Assembly: GCF_011617465.1 (NCBI RefSeq)
Contig: NZ_CP050153.1
Coordinates: 62,001 to 126,000, forward strand
Direction of reading: 5' to 3'
Length of the DNA: 64,000 nucleotides
From: Brevibacterium pigmentatum
GTDB lineage: Bacteria > Actinomycetota > Actinomycetes > Actinomycetales > Brevibacteriaceae
The notes below the pieces were generated by a model. The model did not search any database. It was not told the origin of the DNA and saw only the letters and a list, made by a program, of their open reading frames with translations. The translations under genes and the position numbers were made by a program. Each line of letters starts with the position of its first letter. Positions within the stretch are counted from its first letter, which is position 1. Positions 1 to 8,382 of the stretch are shown one piece after another.

Positions 1-229
1 CGACGGCACCTACCCGGCGACCGCCTCGGGGCCGGTGTTCGCCCGCCGAGCCCACCTCGTCTTCTTCCTCCATGACGAGGTCATCGTCCATGCCCCGGCC
101 GAACAGGCCGATCAGGCGGCGGAGGCGATCAGGGCGGCGGCCGCCTCGGCGGGTCGATTGCTGTTCGGGGATGCCCCCGTCGATTTCCCGCTCGACCTCA
201 GCATCGGTGAGCGGGCGATCAAAGAATAA
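1..229 (+). CDS. Family A DNA polymerase (PolA-like), C-terminal fragment
   Basis: The frame is open from base 2 and ends in TAA at 229, so only the last ~75 residues of a gene entering from the left are present. The stretch LVFFLHDEVIVHAP carries the HDE(L/V) motif C of family A DNA polymerases, and the following helix-rich tail (AGRLLFGDAPVDFPLDL) looks like the end of the actinobacterial 'bifunctional 3'-5' exonuclease/DNA polymerase' proteins. Its role would be DNA repair synthesis in the cytoplasm. The family call rests on the palm motif alone; whether an exonuclease domain is present cannot be seen here. Confidence 0.75.
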   Translation, partial: DGTYPATASGPVFARRAHLVFFLHDEVIVHAPAEQADQAAEAIRAAAASAGRLLFGDAPVDFPLDLSIGERAIKE

Positions 230-311
230 GTCCATGTGCATGGAATAGACTGCGAGCCGCAGGCGCTGGACGATGTGGCCCAGCAACGGACACGGAATCC
301 AAGGAGAGCAC

Positions 312-1394
312 ATGAGCATCAGCGTCAAGGCACTGCAGAAGACCGGACCGGACCAGCCGTTCCGCGTGGCCACGATCGAACGCCGGGATCCCCGACCCGA
401 TGACGTCGTCATCGACATCAAGGCCGCAGGCATCTGCCACAGCGACATCCACACCATCCGCAACGAATGGGGCGAGGCGCACTTCCCGCTCACCGTCGGC
501 CACGAGATCGCCGGCGTCGTCGAGGCAGTCGGTTCCGATGTCACTGATTGGAAGGTCGGCGACCGCGTGGGCGTGGGCTGCATGGTCAACTCGTGCGGCG
601 AATGTGAGGAATGCCGGGCCGGTCAGGAGCAGAACTGCCTGAACGGCAGCGTCGGCACGTACAACGTCGAAGACGTCGACGGCACGATCACCCAGGGCGG
701 ATACGCGCAGAAGGTCGTCGTCAACGAACGCTTCGTCTGCCGGATCCCCGATGCGCTCGACTTCGACGTCGCCGCCCCGCTGCTGTGCGCGGGCATCACC
801 ACCTATGCACCGCTCAACCGCTGGGGTGCCGCTGAGTTGAAGAACGGTGCTCCCAAGCAGGTCGCCGTGCTCGGACTCGGCGGACTCGGCCACATGGGTG
901 TCCAGATCGCCGCGGCCATGGGCGCGCAAGTCACCGTGCTCTCGCGCACGCTGAAGAAGGAAGCCGCGGCACTGGAACTCGGTGCGCAGCGGATGCTCGC
1001 CACCACCGACGAGAACTTCTTCTCCGACCACGCCGGCGAGTTCGACCTCATCCTCAACACCATCAGCGCCGACATCCCCGTCAACCGCTACCTGCGACTG
1101 CTCAAGCCGCGCGGGGTCATGGCCGTCGTCGGGCTGCCGCCGGAGAAGCAGGAGTTCTCCTTCGGTGCCGTCATCGGCGGGGCCAAGGCGATCGCCGGAT
1201 CGAACATCGGCGGCATCGCCGAGACACAGGAGATGCTCGACTTCTGCGCCGAGCACGGCATCGCCGCGAAGATCGAGACGATCCCCGTCACCGAGGCGGA
1301 CGCCGCCTATGATCGAGTCGTGGCCGGAGATGTGGTCTTCCGCGTCGTCATCGACACGGCGAGCTTCGACGACGTCGAGGCCGTCGCCGTCTAG
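312..1394 (+). CDS. Zinc-dependent alcohol dehydrogenase (CAD/YahK-like)
   Basis: A 360-residue medium-chain dehydrogenase/reductase that should interconvert alcohols and aldehydes with NAD(P)H. The catalytic zinc ligands are seen at Cys42 (GICHSD) and His64 in the GHE motif. The structural zinc cluster is Cys95, Cys98, Cys101 and Cys109. A Rossmann nucleotide-binding motif (GLGGLGHMG) lies near residue 185. The overall pattern matches the cinnamyl-alcohol-dehydrogenase-like branch that includes E. coli YahK. I start at 312 because AAGGAGAG sits 5 nt upstream; an in-frame ATG at 273 lacks such a site. The preferred substrate cannot be told from sequence. Confidence 0.9.
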   Translation: MSISVKALQKTGPDQPFRVATIERRDPRPDDVVIDIKAAGICHSDIHTIRNEWGEAHFPLTVGHEIAGVVEAVGSDVTDWKVGDRVGVGCMVNSCGECEECRAGQEQNCLNGSVGTYNVEDVDGTITQGGYAQKVVVNERFVCRIPDALDFDVAAPLLCAGITTYAPLNRWGAAELKNGAPKQVAVLGLGGLGHMGVQIAAAMGAQVTVLSRTLKKEAAALELGAQRMLATTDENFFSDHAGEFDLILNTISADIPVNRYLRLLKPRGVMAVVGLPPEKQEFSFGAVIGGAKAIAGSNIGGIAETQEMLDFCAEHGIAAKIETIPVTEADAAYDRVVAGDVVFRVVIDTASFDDVEAVAV

Positions 1395-1410
1395 TCGGTC
1401 AGGGCAAGCG

Positions 1411-1878
1411 ATGACGGGTGCGAGGCGACAGCTGCGGACGGTGCCGTTGGCGCTGCTCATCCTCTACACGGTCTGCATCGGCTTCGTCACGCTCACGCCC
1501 AACCAGATGGACACGGGTCCCGGCTCGTTCATCGCGGGCCTGCTCGAGTTCCTCGCCTCCCACCGGGTGACCGCGTGGATCGACTACGACATCCTCGAGA
1601 AGCTCGCCAATGTCGGAATGTTCATCCCCTTCGGTCTGCTCGTGGCTCTCCAGTGCGGCCGAAGCCGCTGGTGGGTCGGCTGGGTCGCGGGCATCGCGTT
1701 CACGTGCCTCATCGAGGGCGCTCAGGCGACCCTGCTCTCACCCACGCGCTTCGCCACGGTCAGCGATCTCGTCACGAACAGCCTCGGCGCGGGAATCGGA
1801 GCGGTGGTCGGCCTCATCGTCATGACGATCTGGCCGCCGAGGATGGACCGGGTTCCCGTCGATCACGAGGTCCGGTGA
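1411..1878 (+). CDS. VanZ-family membrane protein
   Basis: A 155-residue hydrophobic protein with about four membrane segments. It shows the VanZ-family landmarks NVGMFIPFG (near residue 70) and an acidic IEGAQ segment in the third helix. VanZ proteins are small integral membrane proteins; some confer low-level teicoplanin resistance, most have no known role. It begins 16 nt after the alcohol dehydrogenase stop, so it is probably co-transcribed. No strong ribosome-binding site precedes the ATG, so the start is chosen from the hydrophobic domain boundary. The reading frame stays open far upstream, but that part lies over the dehydrogenase and is spurious. Confidence 0.8.
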   Translation: MTGARRQLRTVPLALLILYTVCIGFVTLTPNQMDTGPGSFIAGLLEFLASHRVTAWIDYDILEKLANVGMFIPFGLLVALQCGRSRWWVGWVAGIAFTCLIEGAQATLLSPTRFATVSDLVTNSLGAGIGAVVGLIVMTIWPPRMDRVPVDHEVR

Positions 1879-1914
1879 GGCCGGGTCCCGGTGACGGCCG
1901 TGTGCCGCCGGCCC

Positions 1915-2388
1915 TCAGCCGCCCTCCGACTCCTCGAGCGCTGCGATGCACTGGCCGAGCGCCTCGGTGACCATCGTCCGAGTCTCTTCATCGAGCGGTG
2001 AGACCATGCGAGCCGTGACCACCTCGACGCGGGAGACGGCCTGATCGAGCGCCTCAACGCCTGCCGGGGTGAGGCGAGTGGGCAGGATGCGACCGGAGTC
2101 CGCCTTGGCCGGTCTCGTGATCAGCCCCCGTTCCTGGAGTCCGCGCAGAAGCGTATTCATCGTCTGCCGGGTGACGAAGGCGCCGCGGGCGAGCTCGGAA
2201 TTCGACGCTCCCGGCCGTCGCCGCAGCTGCTCGAGGCAGTTGTACTGCGGCGTGGTCAGCTCCAACGGTCGGAGCGTCTCATCCATTCGGGACCGCAGCG
2301 CCGACTGCAGATGTTTGAGCTGATAGCCGAGCAGCGACTCGAGCCTGTCCTCTCCGACGGCTTCTCCAGCTTTAGTCTCTTGACTCAT
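1915..2388 (-). CDS. MarR-family transcriptional regulator
   Basis: A 157-residue winged-helix regulator. The helix-turn-helix (GASNSELARGAFVTRQTMNTLL) spans about residues 60-82 and is followed by the wing (ITRPAKADSGRILPTRLTPAG). Flanking helices would form the dimer typical of MarR proteins, which usually repress until a small phenolic or oxidant ligand binds. It is divergent from a VOC-family gene starting at 2487, and the gap holds repeated TGACAT words that are a plausible operator for both genes. The ligand is unknown. Confidence 0.88.
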   Translation of the reverse strand: MSQETKAGEAVGEDRLESLLGYQLKHLQSALRSRMDETLRPLELTTPQYNCLEQLRRRPGASNSELARGAFVTRQTMNTLLRGLQERGLITRPAKADSGRILPTRLTPAGVEALDQAVSRVEVVTARMVSPLDEETRTMVTEALGQCIAALEESEGG

Positions 2389-2398
2389 GTAAGCATTC

Positions 2399-2432
2399 TG
2401 ACATACATGTCTGATGTCAGGTTACTGACATA
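2399..2432. promoter_or_regulatory. Putative MarR operator between divergent genes
   Basis: TGACAT at 2399-2404 faces ATGTCA at 2414-2419 as an inverted repeat, and a second TGACAT follows at 2426-2431. The cluster lies 11 bp upstream of the marR start and about 55 bp upstream of the VOC start, where an autorepressor would sit. The assignment is inferred from position and symmetry only. Confidence 0.5.
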
Positions 2433-2486
2433 AGACGAGAGCGGGTCCTGCCATGCGGCGGGATGCCGAAAGAGAAGGAGAACACC

Positions 2487-2861
2487 ATGAATGCGTCAGT
2501 GAGCGGTCCGGACTTCATCGCCTTGCAGGTGCGCGACGTGGAAGCGGCCGCACAGTTCTACGAATCGCAGCTCGGGCTGACCCGAGCCCCGGCCGCCCCG
2601 CCCGGAGCGGTCGTGTTCACGACCTCGCCGATCCCCTTTGCCGTGCGCGAACCGCTGCCCGGCGTCGACCTCGACTCCGGCGATCGCCCGGGAAACGGAG
2701 TGGCGCTGTGGCTGAGGTGCGATGATGCGCAGACACTGCATGATTCCCTCGCCGAGGCGGGGGTGGAGATCCTCCGTGCGCCCGCACCCAGCCCCTTCGG
2801 GCTGACCTTCACGTTCACCGATCCCGACGGCTATGCGGTGACCCTGCACGACGCAGGGTGA
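2487..2861 (+). CDS. VOC-superfamily protein (glyoxalase/dioxygenase fold)
   Basis: A 124-residue single-copy vicinal-oxygen-chelate protein. The opening FIALQVRDVEAAAQFYESQLGL and the ending FTDPDGYAVTLHD are the hallmark first strand-helix and last strand of the fold. Members act as lyases, dioxygenases or resistance proteins that sequester small molecules; nothing here picks one. Start ATG 2487 follows AAGGAG at 2475-2480. An upstream ATG at 2463 is less well placed. The gene is divergent from marR, which suggests it is the regulator's target. Its stop abuts the stop of the next, convergent gene. Confidence 0.82.
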   Translation: MNASVSGPDFIALQVRDVEAAAQFYESQLGLTRAPAAPPGAVVFTTSPIPFAVREPLPGVDLDSGDRPGNGVALWLRCDDAQTLHDSLAEAGVEILRAPAPSPFGLTFTFTDPDGYAVTLHDAG

Positions 2862-3293
2862 TCAGCGCAGCGAATCGACGATCTTTGCGATCCGGCGATC
2901 TCGGGTCTCCTCGGCCTTCGCCGAGGTCACCTGTCGCACATGCTCTTTGCGCTTCGACGGAGCGAGCGCATCGAAAGCCGCGCGGACATCCGCGGCGGCG
3001 AGAGCCTCGGCGAGGGAATCGGGAACCGGGGTCTCCCGGTTCGAGGTGTCGTGAGTCAGCGTCACCTCGTGGGTCTCACTGCCGGCGACCCCGATCTTCT
3101 CCCGGTGTTCCTTGGCCAGCGGGAGCAGGTACTTTCCGCCCATCACCGCGGTCGTCGAGGGATAGGAATAGCCTTCGATCGTGACGATGACCGGGACCCG
3201 CTTGCCCACGCCGAAGCCGAGGACGATGTCCTCGGGAACCTCGATGCCGACATTGTTGCCCAGAGCGAGAAGTTCGGTGGTGAACGTGACCAT
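2862..3293 (-). CDS. DUF1905/YdeI-type protein
   Basis: A 143-residue protein of two parts. The N-terminal half (FTTELLALGNNVGIEVPEDI, then VPVIVTIEGYSYPSTTAVMGGKYLLPL) resembles DUF1905. The C-terminal half (VPDSLAEALAAADVRAAFDAL, then SKRKEHVRQVTSAKAEETRDRRI) is a bacteriocin-protection/YdeI-like helical tail. Such proteins are common, small and cytoplasmic, with no firmly known biochemical activity. The gene ends directly against the convergent VOC gene with no intergenic base, and no terminator is visible between them. Confidence 0.75.
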   Translation of the reverse strand: MVTFTTELLALGNNVGIEVPEDIVLGFGVGKRVPVIVTIEGYSYPSTTAVMGGKYLLPLAKEHREKIGVAGSETHEVTLTHDTSNRETPVPDSLAEALAAADVRAAFDALAPSKRKEHVRQVTSAKAEETRDRRIAKIVDSLR

Positions 3294-3338
3294 GGGGCCT
3301 CCTCGGTGAGTGGTCGTTCTCAGCCGAGCGTAGGCCGA

Positions 3339-4308
3339 TCAGTCCTCGTCGACAAGGTCGGGAGACGATTCGGCGGTCGAGAATGTCGGCCACCAGCAGC
3401 GCACCCGCTTGGCGTAGTCGCGGTATTCGTCACCGAAGCGTTCGATGAGGTCGGCCTCCTCGTGGGGGCGGATGAGCCAGTTCCACAGCAGCGAGCCGAT
3501 GAGTGCGTACACGACGACGAGCCACGAACCGATGAGCAGACCCATCGACACGCCCTGGACGATGCCCGCAATGGCCATCGGGTTGCGGACGAACGCATAG
3601 GGTCCGCGATTGACCAGGTGATGGGCCATCTGGGAGGGCAGCGGGGTGCCGGAGCCGAAGTTCGCGATCGCTCGGGCCCGACCAGACGCCGACGCTGGAG
3701 AGGGCGAGCAGGGCGAAGCCGACGACGACGAGGAGGATCGGGAACTTGTAGGCCAGATTCCACCGGTCTTCGAAGGCTTTGATGATGACGGGGATGATGA
3801 CGAGGAAGATGCCCCAGAAGACGACGATCTGAATCGTCGTGTGCACGAGCACGCGAGAACGCACTCGAGTATGGGAGCTGTGGAATGCGAAGGGTCCGAC
3901 CAGGAGCTTCTCGGTGGGGATGCGGCCGAGGAGCATGAGCACACCGGCGAAGACGCTGCCGATCGCGGCGAAGATCATGAGGACGGCACCGAGCCCCGCC
4001 TCGGTGGTGGCAGTGGCATAGATGACCATGACCAGGGCCACGAGCACGGTCCAGCCGGTGGCGATCCACACGGCCCAGCGGAAGTTGAGCGCGGCCAGGG
4101 CGGAGCCGATGACGAAGAGGGGGATGTCGACGATCGCGATGAGCAGCGGATTGATCCCGCCGAGCGTCGCGTCCGCCACGGTCGGCATCAACGCGGTGGC
4201 CAGCCACCACGCCGCACCGGCCAGTGCCTGGAGGGCGAAGTACATGCGGCCGTGGAAGATGCGCAGCCGCTTCTTCGGCTTGTTCGCTTCGGTGAGATGT
4301 CGATTCAT
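3339..4308 (-). pseudogene. Frameshifted membrane methyltransferase (isoprenylcysteine carboxyl methyltransferase-like)
   Basis: Two reading frames together make one plausible membrane protein. The first frame, from ATG 4308, encodes several transmembrane helices up to FALLALSSVGVWSG. The protein then continues in another frame with RAIANFGSGTPLPSQ, then NRGPYAFVRNPMAIAGIVQG, and ends after RYDYAKRV-like residues at 3339. The second part carries the NRGPYxxVRNPM signature of the ICMT/PEMT methyltransferase family. The switch falls at the GGGCCC run near 3673-3682 and is best explained by one missing base. It may be a true pseudogene or a sequencing/assembly error. The start codon overlaps the phzF-like stop by 4 nt (ATGA), so the two were translationally coupled. 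Confidence 0.75.
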
Positions 4309-5210
4309 GTGTGCACCGTCCCGCGGACGCAGATGGACGTGGCTCCGCCGACCCAGATCTCGTCAGCTTCGGCCGTGATGGAGATGACTCCGGAGCGGCC
4401 GAGCGCGGTCCCCTGAGTCGCGGTGTAGCTGTTCGGGGCCAGGTTCTCGCTGATGAGCCATTGGGCGACGGAGGCGTTGAGGCTGCCAGTCACCGGATCC
4501 TCGGCGACGCCGACTCCGGGCACGAAGGCGCGGATCTCGTATTCGTGGTCCGCGCCGTCCGGGTGGGCGCCGAGAACGCCGAGCTTCGCATCGGGGATCG
4601 CCGAGAAGTCGGGGTTGAGAGCGAGAACCTGTTCGGCGCTGGCCAGCCGCACGGCCGCCCAGCCGGGTCCGTTGTCGGCCCACTGGTGATCGAGGATCTC
4701 GGCGCGATCGACGCCGAGGGCGGTCGCGATCTGGTCGACGTAGGTTTCGTCGAGCGGACCCGAGCGCAGGCGATCGGGGGCGGCGAAGGCGAGGGTCTCG
4801 GAGAGTTCGACGGTCGGGTCGGTCTGGTTGGTCAGGTCGGTTGTTTGGGTCGGGCCGCCTCGGCGAGGGGATCTGCGGATGTCGACGAGGCCGGCACCGC
4901 ATTCCTGGACGATGCGGTCCTCGTGCTTCGGGGCGCCGCCGGCGTCGAGCCAGGCCGCGGCCGAGCCGAGCGTGGGGTGGCCGGCGAAGGGCAGCTCCCG
5001 GTGCGGGGTGAAGATGCGCAGGCGGTAGTCGGCCCCGGGATCGTCGGGTGGGAGGACGAAGGTGGTCTCGGACAGGTTCGTCCAGTTCGCAATGCGGGCC
5101 ATCTGCGTCTCATCGAGGCCATCGGCGTCGACGATGACCGCGACGGGGTTGCCCTGGAAGGGCACGGCAGAGAAGACATCGACCTGGGCGAAACGACGGT
5201 GCTGTGACAA
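4305..5210 (-). CDS. PhzF-family isomerase/epimerase
   Basis: A 301-residue member of the PhzF/diaminopimelate-epimerase-like fold. Diagnostic segments are FAQVDVFSAVPFQGNPVAVI at the N-terminus, the catalytic-acid region NLSETTFVLPP, the FTPHRELPFAGHPTLGSA motif, and EDPVTGSLNASVAQWL near the C-terminus. These enzymes isomerise small metabolites; the substrate here is unknown. I choose TTG 5210 because AAGGAG lies 5 nt upstream; the frame is open further up but without support. A 20-residue polar insertion (around RRSPRRGGPTQTTDLTNQTD) follows the first domain and contains one copy of the GCCGAGGCG word. It overlaps the downstream methyltransferase start by 4 nt. Confidence 0.85.
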   Translation of the reverse strand: MSQHRRFAQVDVFSAVPFQGNPVAVIVDADGLDETQMARIANWTNLSETTFVLPPDDPGADYRLRIFTPHRELPFAGHPTLGSAAAWLDAGGAPKHEDRIVQECGAGLVDIRRSPRRGGPTQTTDLTNQTDPTVELSETLAFAAPDRLRSGPLDETYVDQIATALGVDRAEILDHQWADNGPGWAAVRLASAEQVLALNPDFSAIPDAKLGVLGAHPDGADHEYEIRAFVPGVGVAEDPVTGSLNASVAQWLISENLAPNSYTATQGTALGRSGVISITAEADEIWVGGATSICVRGTVHT

Positions 5211-5353
5211 TGACACTCCTTCGCATGATGCGGACCACGCTGCGAGCGGGGGACTGCGCGGGCGCTTCTCACAGTGTAAAGGCCCAGGCCGGAGCGTCGG
5301 TGGATTGGCCCCTGTTGGCGCGGGGGTGTCAGCTGCGGAGGGCGGCGGTTCGG

Positions 5354-5383
5354 TCGACTCGGTGCGACCGGTGATTGCATAAT
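5354..5383 (+). promoter_or_regulatory. Promoter giving a leaderless transcript
   Basis: A CATAAT -10 box (5378-5383) with a weak -35 TCGACT (5354-5359, 18-bp spacer) ends only 5 nt before the ATG at 5389. Transcription would start at or next to the first codon. No ribosome-binding site precedes that ATG, which agrees with leaderless initiation. Confidence 0.6.
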
Positions 5384-5388
5384 GAGGC

Positions 5389-6495
5389 ATGCACTCAGGT
5401 GACACTGCGCGGGGACGAGGTCCTCGCATCGGAATGCTCGGCGGCGGGTTCATGGGCCGCGTCCACAGTCGAGCCGCACGTTCGGCCGGAGCCGTGCTCG
5501 ACTCGGTCGCATCGTCGCGGCCGGAGAGATCGGCACAAGCGGCGGCGAATCTCGGCTTCGAGAATTCGACTGCGCCCGACGAACTGCTCGGCCGCACCTT
5601 CGACGCAATCCACATCTGCACGCCCAACGACGTCCACGCGGCACAGTCCCTGCAGGCGCTGGACGCGGGGTCGAACATCATCTGCGAGAAGCCCTTGGCC
5701 ACTGATTCGGCCGCCGCGCGTGCCGTGTTGGCCCGCGCCGACGAGGCGGGTCTGCTTGGGACCGTTCCGTTCGTCTATCGCTACCACCCGATGGTGCGCG
5801 AGGCCCGCGCCCGATTCCGCGAGGGGCAAGCCGGGACGCTGCTGACCGTCGACGCCGGATACCTCCAGGACTGGCTGCTCGGCTCGGGCGACGAGAACTG
5901 GCGAGTCGACTCCGAACGCGGCGGCCCCTCGCGGGCCTTCGCCGATATCGGCTCCCACCTCGTCGACCTCATCGAGTTCATCGTCGACGACCGGATATCG
6001 TCCCTGGTGGCGACCATGAGAACCGTTCACCCTCGCCGAGGCGGCACCACGGTGACCACGGAGGACACCGTGGCTGCAACCGTCGAGTTCTCCGGCGGCG
6101 CCATCGGTTCGCTGCTGGTGTCCCAGCTGGCTCCCGGACGCAAGAACGGACTGACCGTGGAGATCGCCGGCACCGAAGCGAGCATGCGCTTCGAGCAGGA
6201 GCAGCCCGAGCAGCTGTGGTTCGGCAAGCGCGCTGACAGCCGCCCCCTCGTCCGCGATCCCGACTCTCTGTCCGCCGATGCCGCGCGTCTGTGTATGGTC
6301 CCGGCCGGCCATCCGCAGGGATACCAGGATGCGTTCAATGGCTTCGTCGCCGACTCCTATGCCTACTTCGCCGGCGAGCGACCCGAAGGTCTGCCGACTC
6401 TGCGAGACGGGGTGCGAGCCGTGCTCGTGACGGAGGCCGTGCTGCGGTCGGTACACGAACGTTCTTGGGTCGATGTCGAGTCGCTGGCCGTCTAA
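5389..6495 (+). CDS. Gfo/Idh/MocA-family oxidoreductase
   Basis: A 368-residue NAD(P)-dependent dehydrogenase, probably acting on a sugar, inositol or similar polyol. The N-terminal Rossmann motif is IGMLGGGFMGRVHS (residues 14-27). The conserved EKPLA motif, whose lysine is catalytic in this family, lies near residue 103, and the C-terminal domain contains the family DIGSHLVDL histidine segment near residue 188. The gene stands alone and appears leaderless: a CATAAT box lies 5 nt before the ATG. A short variable loop (HPRRGGTTVTTEDT) carries the over-represented GCCGAGGCG word in a frame other than AEA. The substrate is not predictable. Confidence 0.88.
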   Translation: MHSGDTARGRGPRIGMLGGGFMGRVHSRAARSAGAVLDSVASSRPERSAQAAANLGFENSTAPDELLGRTFDAIHICTPNDVHAAQSLQALDAGSNIICEKPLATDSAAARAVLARADEAGLLGTVPFVYRYHPMVREARARFREGQAGTLLTVDAGYLQDWLLGSGDENWRVDSERGGPSRAFADIGSHLVDLIEFIVDDRISSLVATMRTVHPRRGGTTVTTEDTVAATVEFSGGAIGSLLVSQLAPGRKNGLTVEIAGTEASMRFEQEQPEQLWFGKRADSRPLVRDPDSLSADAARLCMVPAGHPQGYQDAFNGFVADSYAYFAGERPEGLPTLRDGVRAVLVTEAVLRSVHERSWVDVESLAV

Positions 6496-6598
6496 GCGCC
6501 GTGACCTCCGGCACCATGGGCACCCCGACTGCCCGAACCATGGGCACCGTGACCTCCTGAGTCATCGGAGCCCCGACCTCCTGAATCGCTGAGGAGGT

Positions 6599-6617
6599 CC
6601 TGAGGGTCCCGCTCAGG
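6599..6617. terminator. Small stem-loop after the Gfo/Idh gene
   Basis: CCTGAG (6599-6604) pairs with CTCAGG (6612-6617) across a 7-nt loop. It lies within a 145-bp gap that also holds imperfect direct repeats (ACCATGGGCACC twice, CCGACCTCCTGA-like words). It could be a weak terminator; there is no T-tract. Confidence 0.4.
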
Positions 6618-6640
6618 AGCGGTTCGTACACTGGGCCGCT

Positions 6641-7390
6641 ATGGACTTCAAGCAGGCAACGGCGACGTGGTGGGACGCTATCACCTCGGGCTTCGGGCGA
6701 CAGGACGGACTCGAGCTCGACGTCCTCGGGCTCGTGCTCGTCATCGGAATTCCCCTGGTCGTGACCGTGACTCCGGGGATCTGGAGGTTCTTCGGACTGT
6801 TCGTGACCTTCGTCCACGAGCTCGGTCACGCTTTCGCCGCCCTGATGACGGGGCGCGTGGTCAAAGGGATCTCGCTGAACTTCGACCATTCGGGGCAGAT
6901 GAACTCCTTCGGCCGAGTCGGCTTCTCAGCCACCTGGGCGGGTTTCTGGGGATATCCGGCACCGGGCGTGCTCGGACTCGTTCTGGCCACCTCGGCGGTC
7001 TTCGGTTGGGCCCCCTTGGCCCTGTCGGTGGGTGCGCTGATCCTGTTGGTCGCACTCATCTTCATCCGGAACCTCGCCGGTGCGATCATCGCCGTGATCA
7101 CGGCGATCGCGGCGCAGCTCGTCGTCGTGTTCCTGCCGTTGGAATGGATCTCGGTCTTCGTCGCAGCACTCGGCACGGCGCTGACGATCGGATCGCTCAA
7201 GGACCTCGTCAAGGTCATCCGCGTCCACACCCGCAGACGCCATGTGCAGCAGTCCGATGCCTATATCCTCGCCCAGGGCTCGTCGTTGCCCGCCGGTGGC
7301 TGGCTGACGCTGTTCGCGCTGGTCATCATCGTCTGCGCGCTCGCCACAGCGCGGGTGCTGTACACGGCGGTGTCGGTCGGCGCGGTGTGA
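6641..7390 (+). CDS. M50-family membrane metallopeptidase-like protein
   Basis: A 249-residue integral membrane protein with about six helices. The zinc-binding HELGH motif (VTFVHELGHAFAALMTG, about residues 56-72) sits in the first helical region, as in M50/M50B proteins. Members are intramembrane proteases or protease-like proteins, but in this short branch no substrate is known. A second metal-binding aspartate motif is not obvious, so catalytic activity is uncertain. A TACACT -10-like box (6627-6632) lies 8 nt before the ATG, so the transcript is leaderless or nearly so. Confidence 0.8.
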   Translation: MDFKQATATWWDAITSGFGRQDGLELDVLGLVLVIGIPLVVTVTPGIWRFFGLFVTFVHELGHAFAALMTGRVVKGISLNFDHSGQMNSFGRVGFSATWAGFWGYPAPGVLGLVLATSAVFGWAPLALSVGALILLVALIFIRNLAGAIIAVITAIAAQLVVVFLPLEWISVFVAALGTALTIGSLKDLVKVIRVHTRRRHVQQSDAYILAQGSSLPAGGWLTLFALVIIVCALATARVLYTAVSVGAV

Positions 7391-7503
7391 TCGCGGGGTT
7401 CCCGGGGATTATTGGGTTCCCGGGGTCCTGAGCTGGTGGGGCGAAGGAACCGTGAACCGGCGGGCCGTGATTCCGTGTCAGTGGCGGATGGCAGAATCGG
7501 AGC

Positions 7504-8181
7504 ATGGCCCCACATCCGAAATTCTCCGCTGTCCTCTTCGATTGTGACGGGGTCCTCGTCGACTCCGAAAGCATCACGAACGGCGTGCTCCACCAGATGC
7601 TGCAGGAACTCGGCTGGCAGCTGACCGCCGAGGAGTGCATTGCGCGATTCGTCGGCAAGATGCTCCGCGACGAGGCCGACGTCATCGAGGAACACACCGG
7701 CTTCCGCATCGACATGGAGTGGATGAACGAGTTCCGCCGACGGCGCAATGCCCAGCTCGAGGCTTCCCTCAAGGCGATTCCGGGCGTCGTCGACGCGGTT
7801 CACCGCATCGCCGGGATCTACCCGGGCAGAATCGCCTGCGCCTCGGGAGCCGACCGTCCGAAGATCGAGCTGCAGCTGCGCAAGATCGGCCTCTTCGATG
7901 CCTTCGACGGCCGGATCTTCTCCGGCCTGGAACAGCCGAATTCGAAGCCCGCCCCCGACGTCTACTTGGCTGCCGCCGAATCGTTGCAGATCAACCCCGC
8001 CGAGGCGGCCGTGGTCGAAGATTCCCCGACCGGCGTGATCGCTGGTGCCGCGGCCCGATCCCATGTGCTCGGGTTCTGCCCGGATTCTCCCGTGCATCAG
8101 AGCGCGGAGACGCTGTTGGCTGCGGGAGCTGCCGAGACCTTCAGCGCGATGGCGCAGCTGCCTGCGCTGTTGACCGACTAG
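7504..8181 (+). CDS. HAD-superfamily hydrolase (phosphatase, subfamily IA)
   Basis: A 225-residue cytoplasmic phosphatase-type enzyme. Motif I FDCDGVLVDSE (residues 11-21) supplies the nucleophile and acid aspartates. Motif II is the serine in CASGADRPK, motif III the lysine in NSKPAPDVYL, and motif IV is VVEDSPTGV. This set and length match the beta-phosphoglucomutase / 6-phosphogluconate phosphatase group, which dephosphorylate or isomerise sugar phosphates. A CAGAAT -10-like box ends 6 nt before the ATG, again suggesting leaderless transcription. The exact substrate is unknown. Confidence 0.88.
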   Translation: MAPHPKFSAVLFDCDGVLVDSESITNGVLHQMLQELGWQLTAEECIARFVGKMLRDEADVIEEHTGFRIDMEWMNEFRRRRNAQLEASLKAIPGVVDAVHRIAGIYPGRIACASGADRPKIELQLRKIGLFDAFDGRIFSGLEQPNSKPAPDVYLAAAESLQINPAEAAVVEDSPTGVIAGAAARSHVLGFCPDSPVHQSAETLLAAGAAETFSAMAQLPALLTD

Positions 8182-8327
8182 CTGTCTGGTCCGGAGGGAT
8201 GCCATTTCAGGCGCCAAGAGGACCGAGTGCTTGATTCACGACGGGGAACCGAACCGTTTCAACAAACTGCATCAAACATAAGTGAAAATGAGTGACGATC
8301 GGTTTGTTATCGAACTGTAACATTCAT

Positions 8328-8348
8328 TTCTACTTTTTGATAGTAGAA
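8328..8348. promoter_or_regulatory. AT-rich hairpin upstream of the HNH gene
   Basis: TTCTACT (8328-8334) and AGTAGAA (8342-8348) form a perfect 7-bp inverted repeat. It lies in a ~110-bp AT-rich tract (8240-8350) that contrasts with the rest of the window and ends ~35 bp before the HNH start. It may be an operator or an mRNA hairpin. The AT-rich tract is also the likely promoter. Confidence 0.45.
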
Positions 8349-8382
8349 TAGAACTAAGGCATTCACATCGACGTGAAAGGCG

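Noticed and set aside
219-1460. Long open frame on the minus strand across the alcohol dehydrogenase
   Set aside because: It is the antisense of a well-supported zinc enzyme, has no recognisable motif and shows the Asp/Val/Gly/Arg-rich composition typical of shadow frames in high-GC DNA.
5211-5702. Upstream extension of the PhzF frame
   Set aside because: No homologous residues; the PhzF fold starts at FAQVDVF, and a TTG with AAGGAG at 5 nt marks the start.
7394-7442. GGTTCCCGGGG direct copies as a mobile repeat
   Set aside because: Only two short imperfect copies in a 113-bp gap; too little to support an element.
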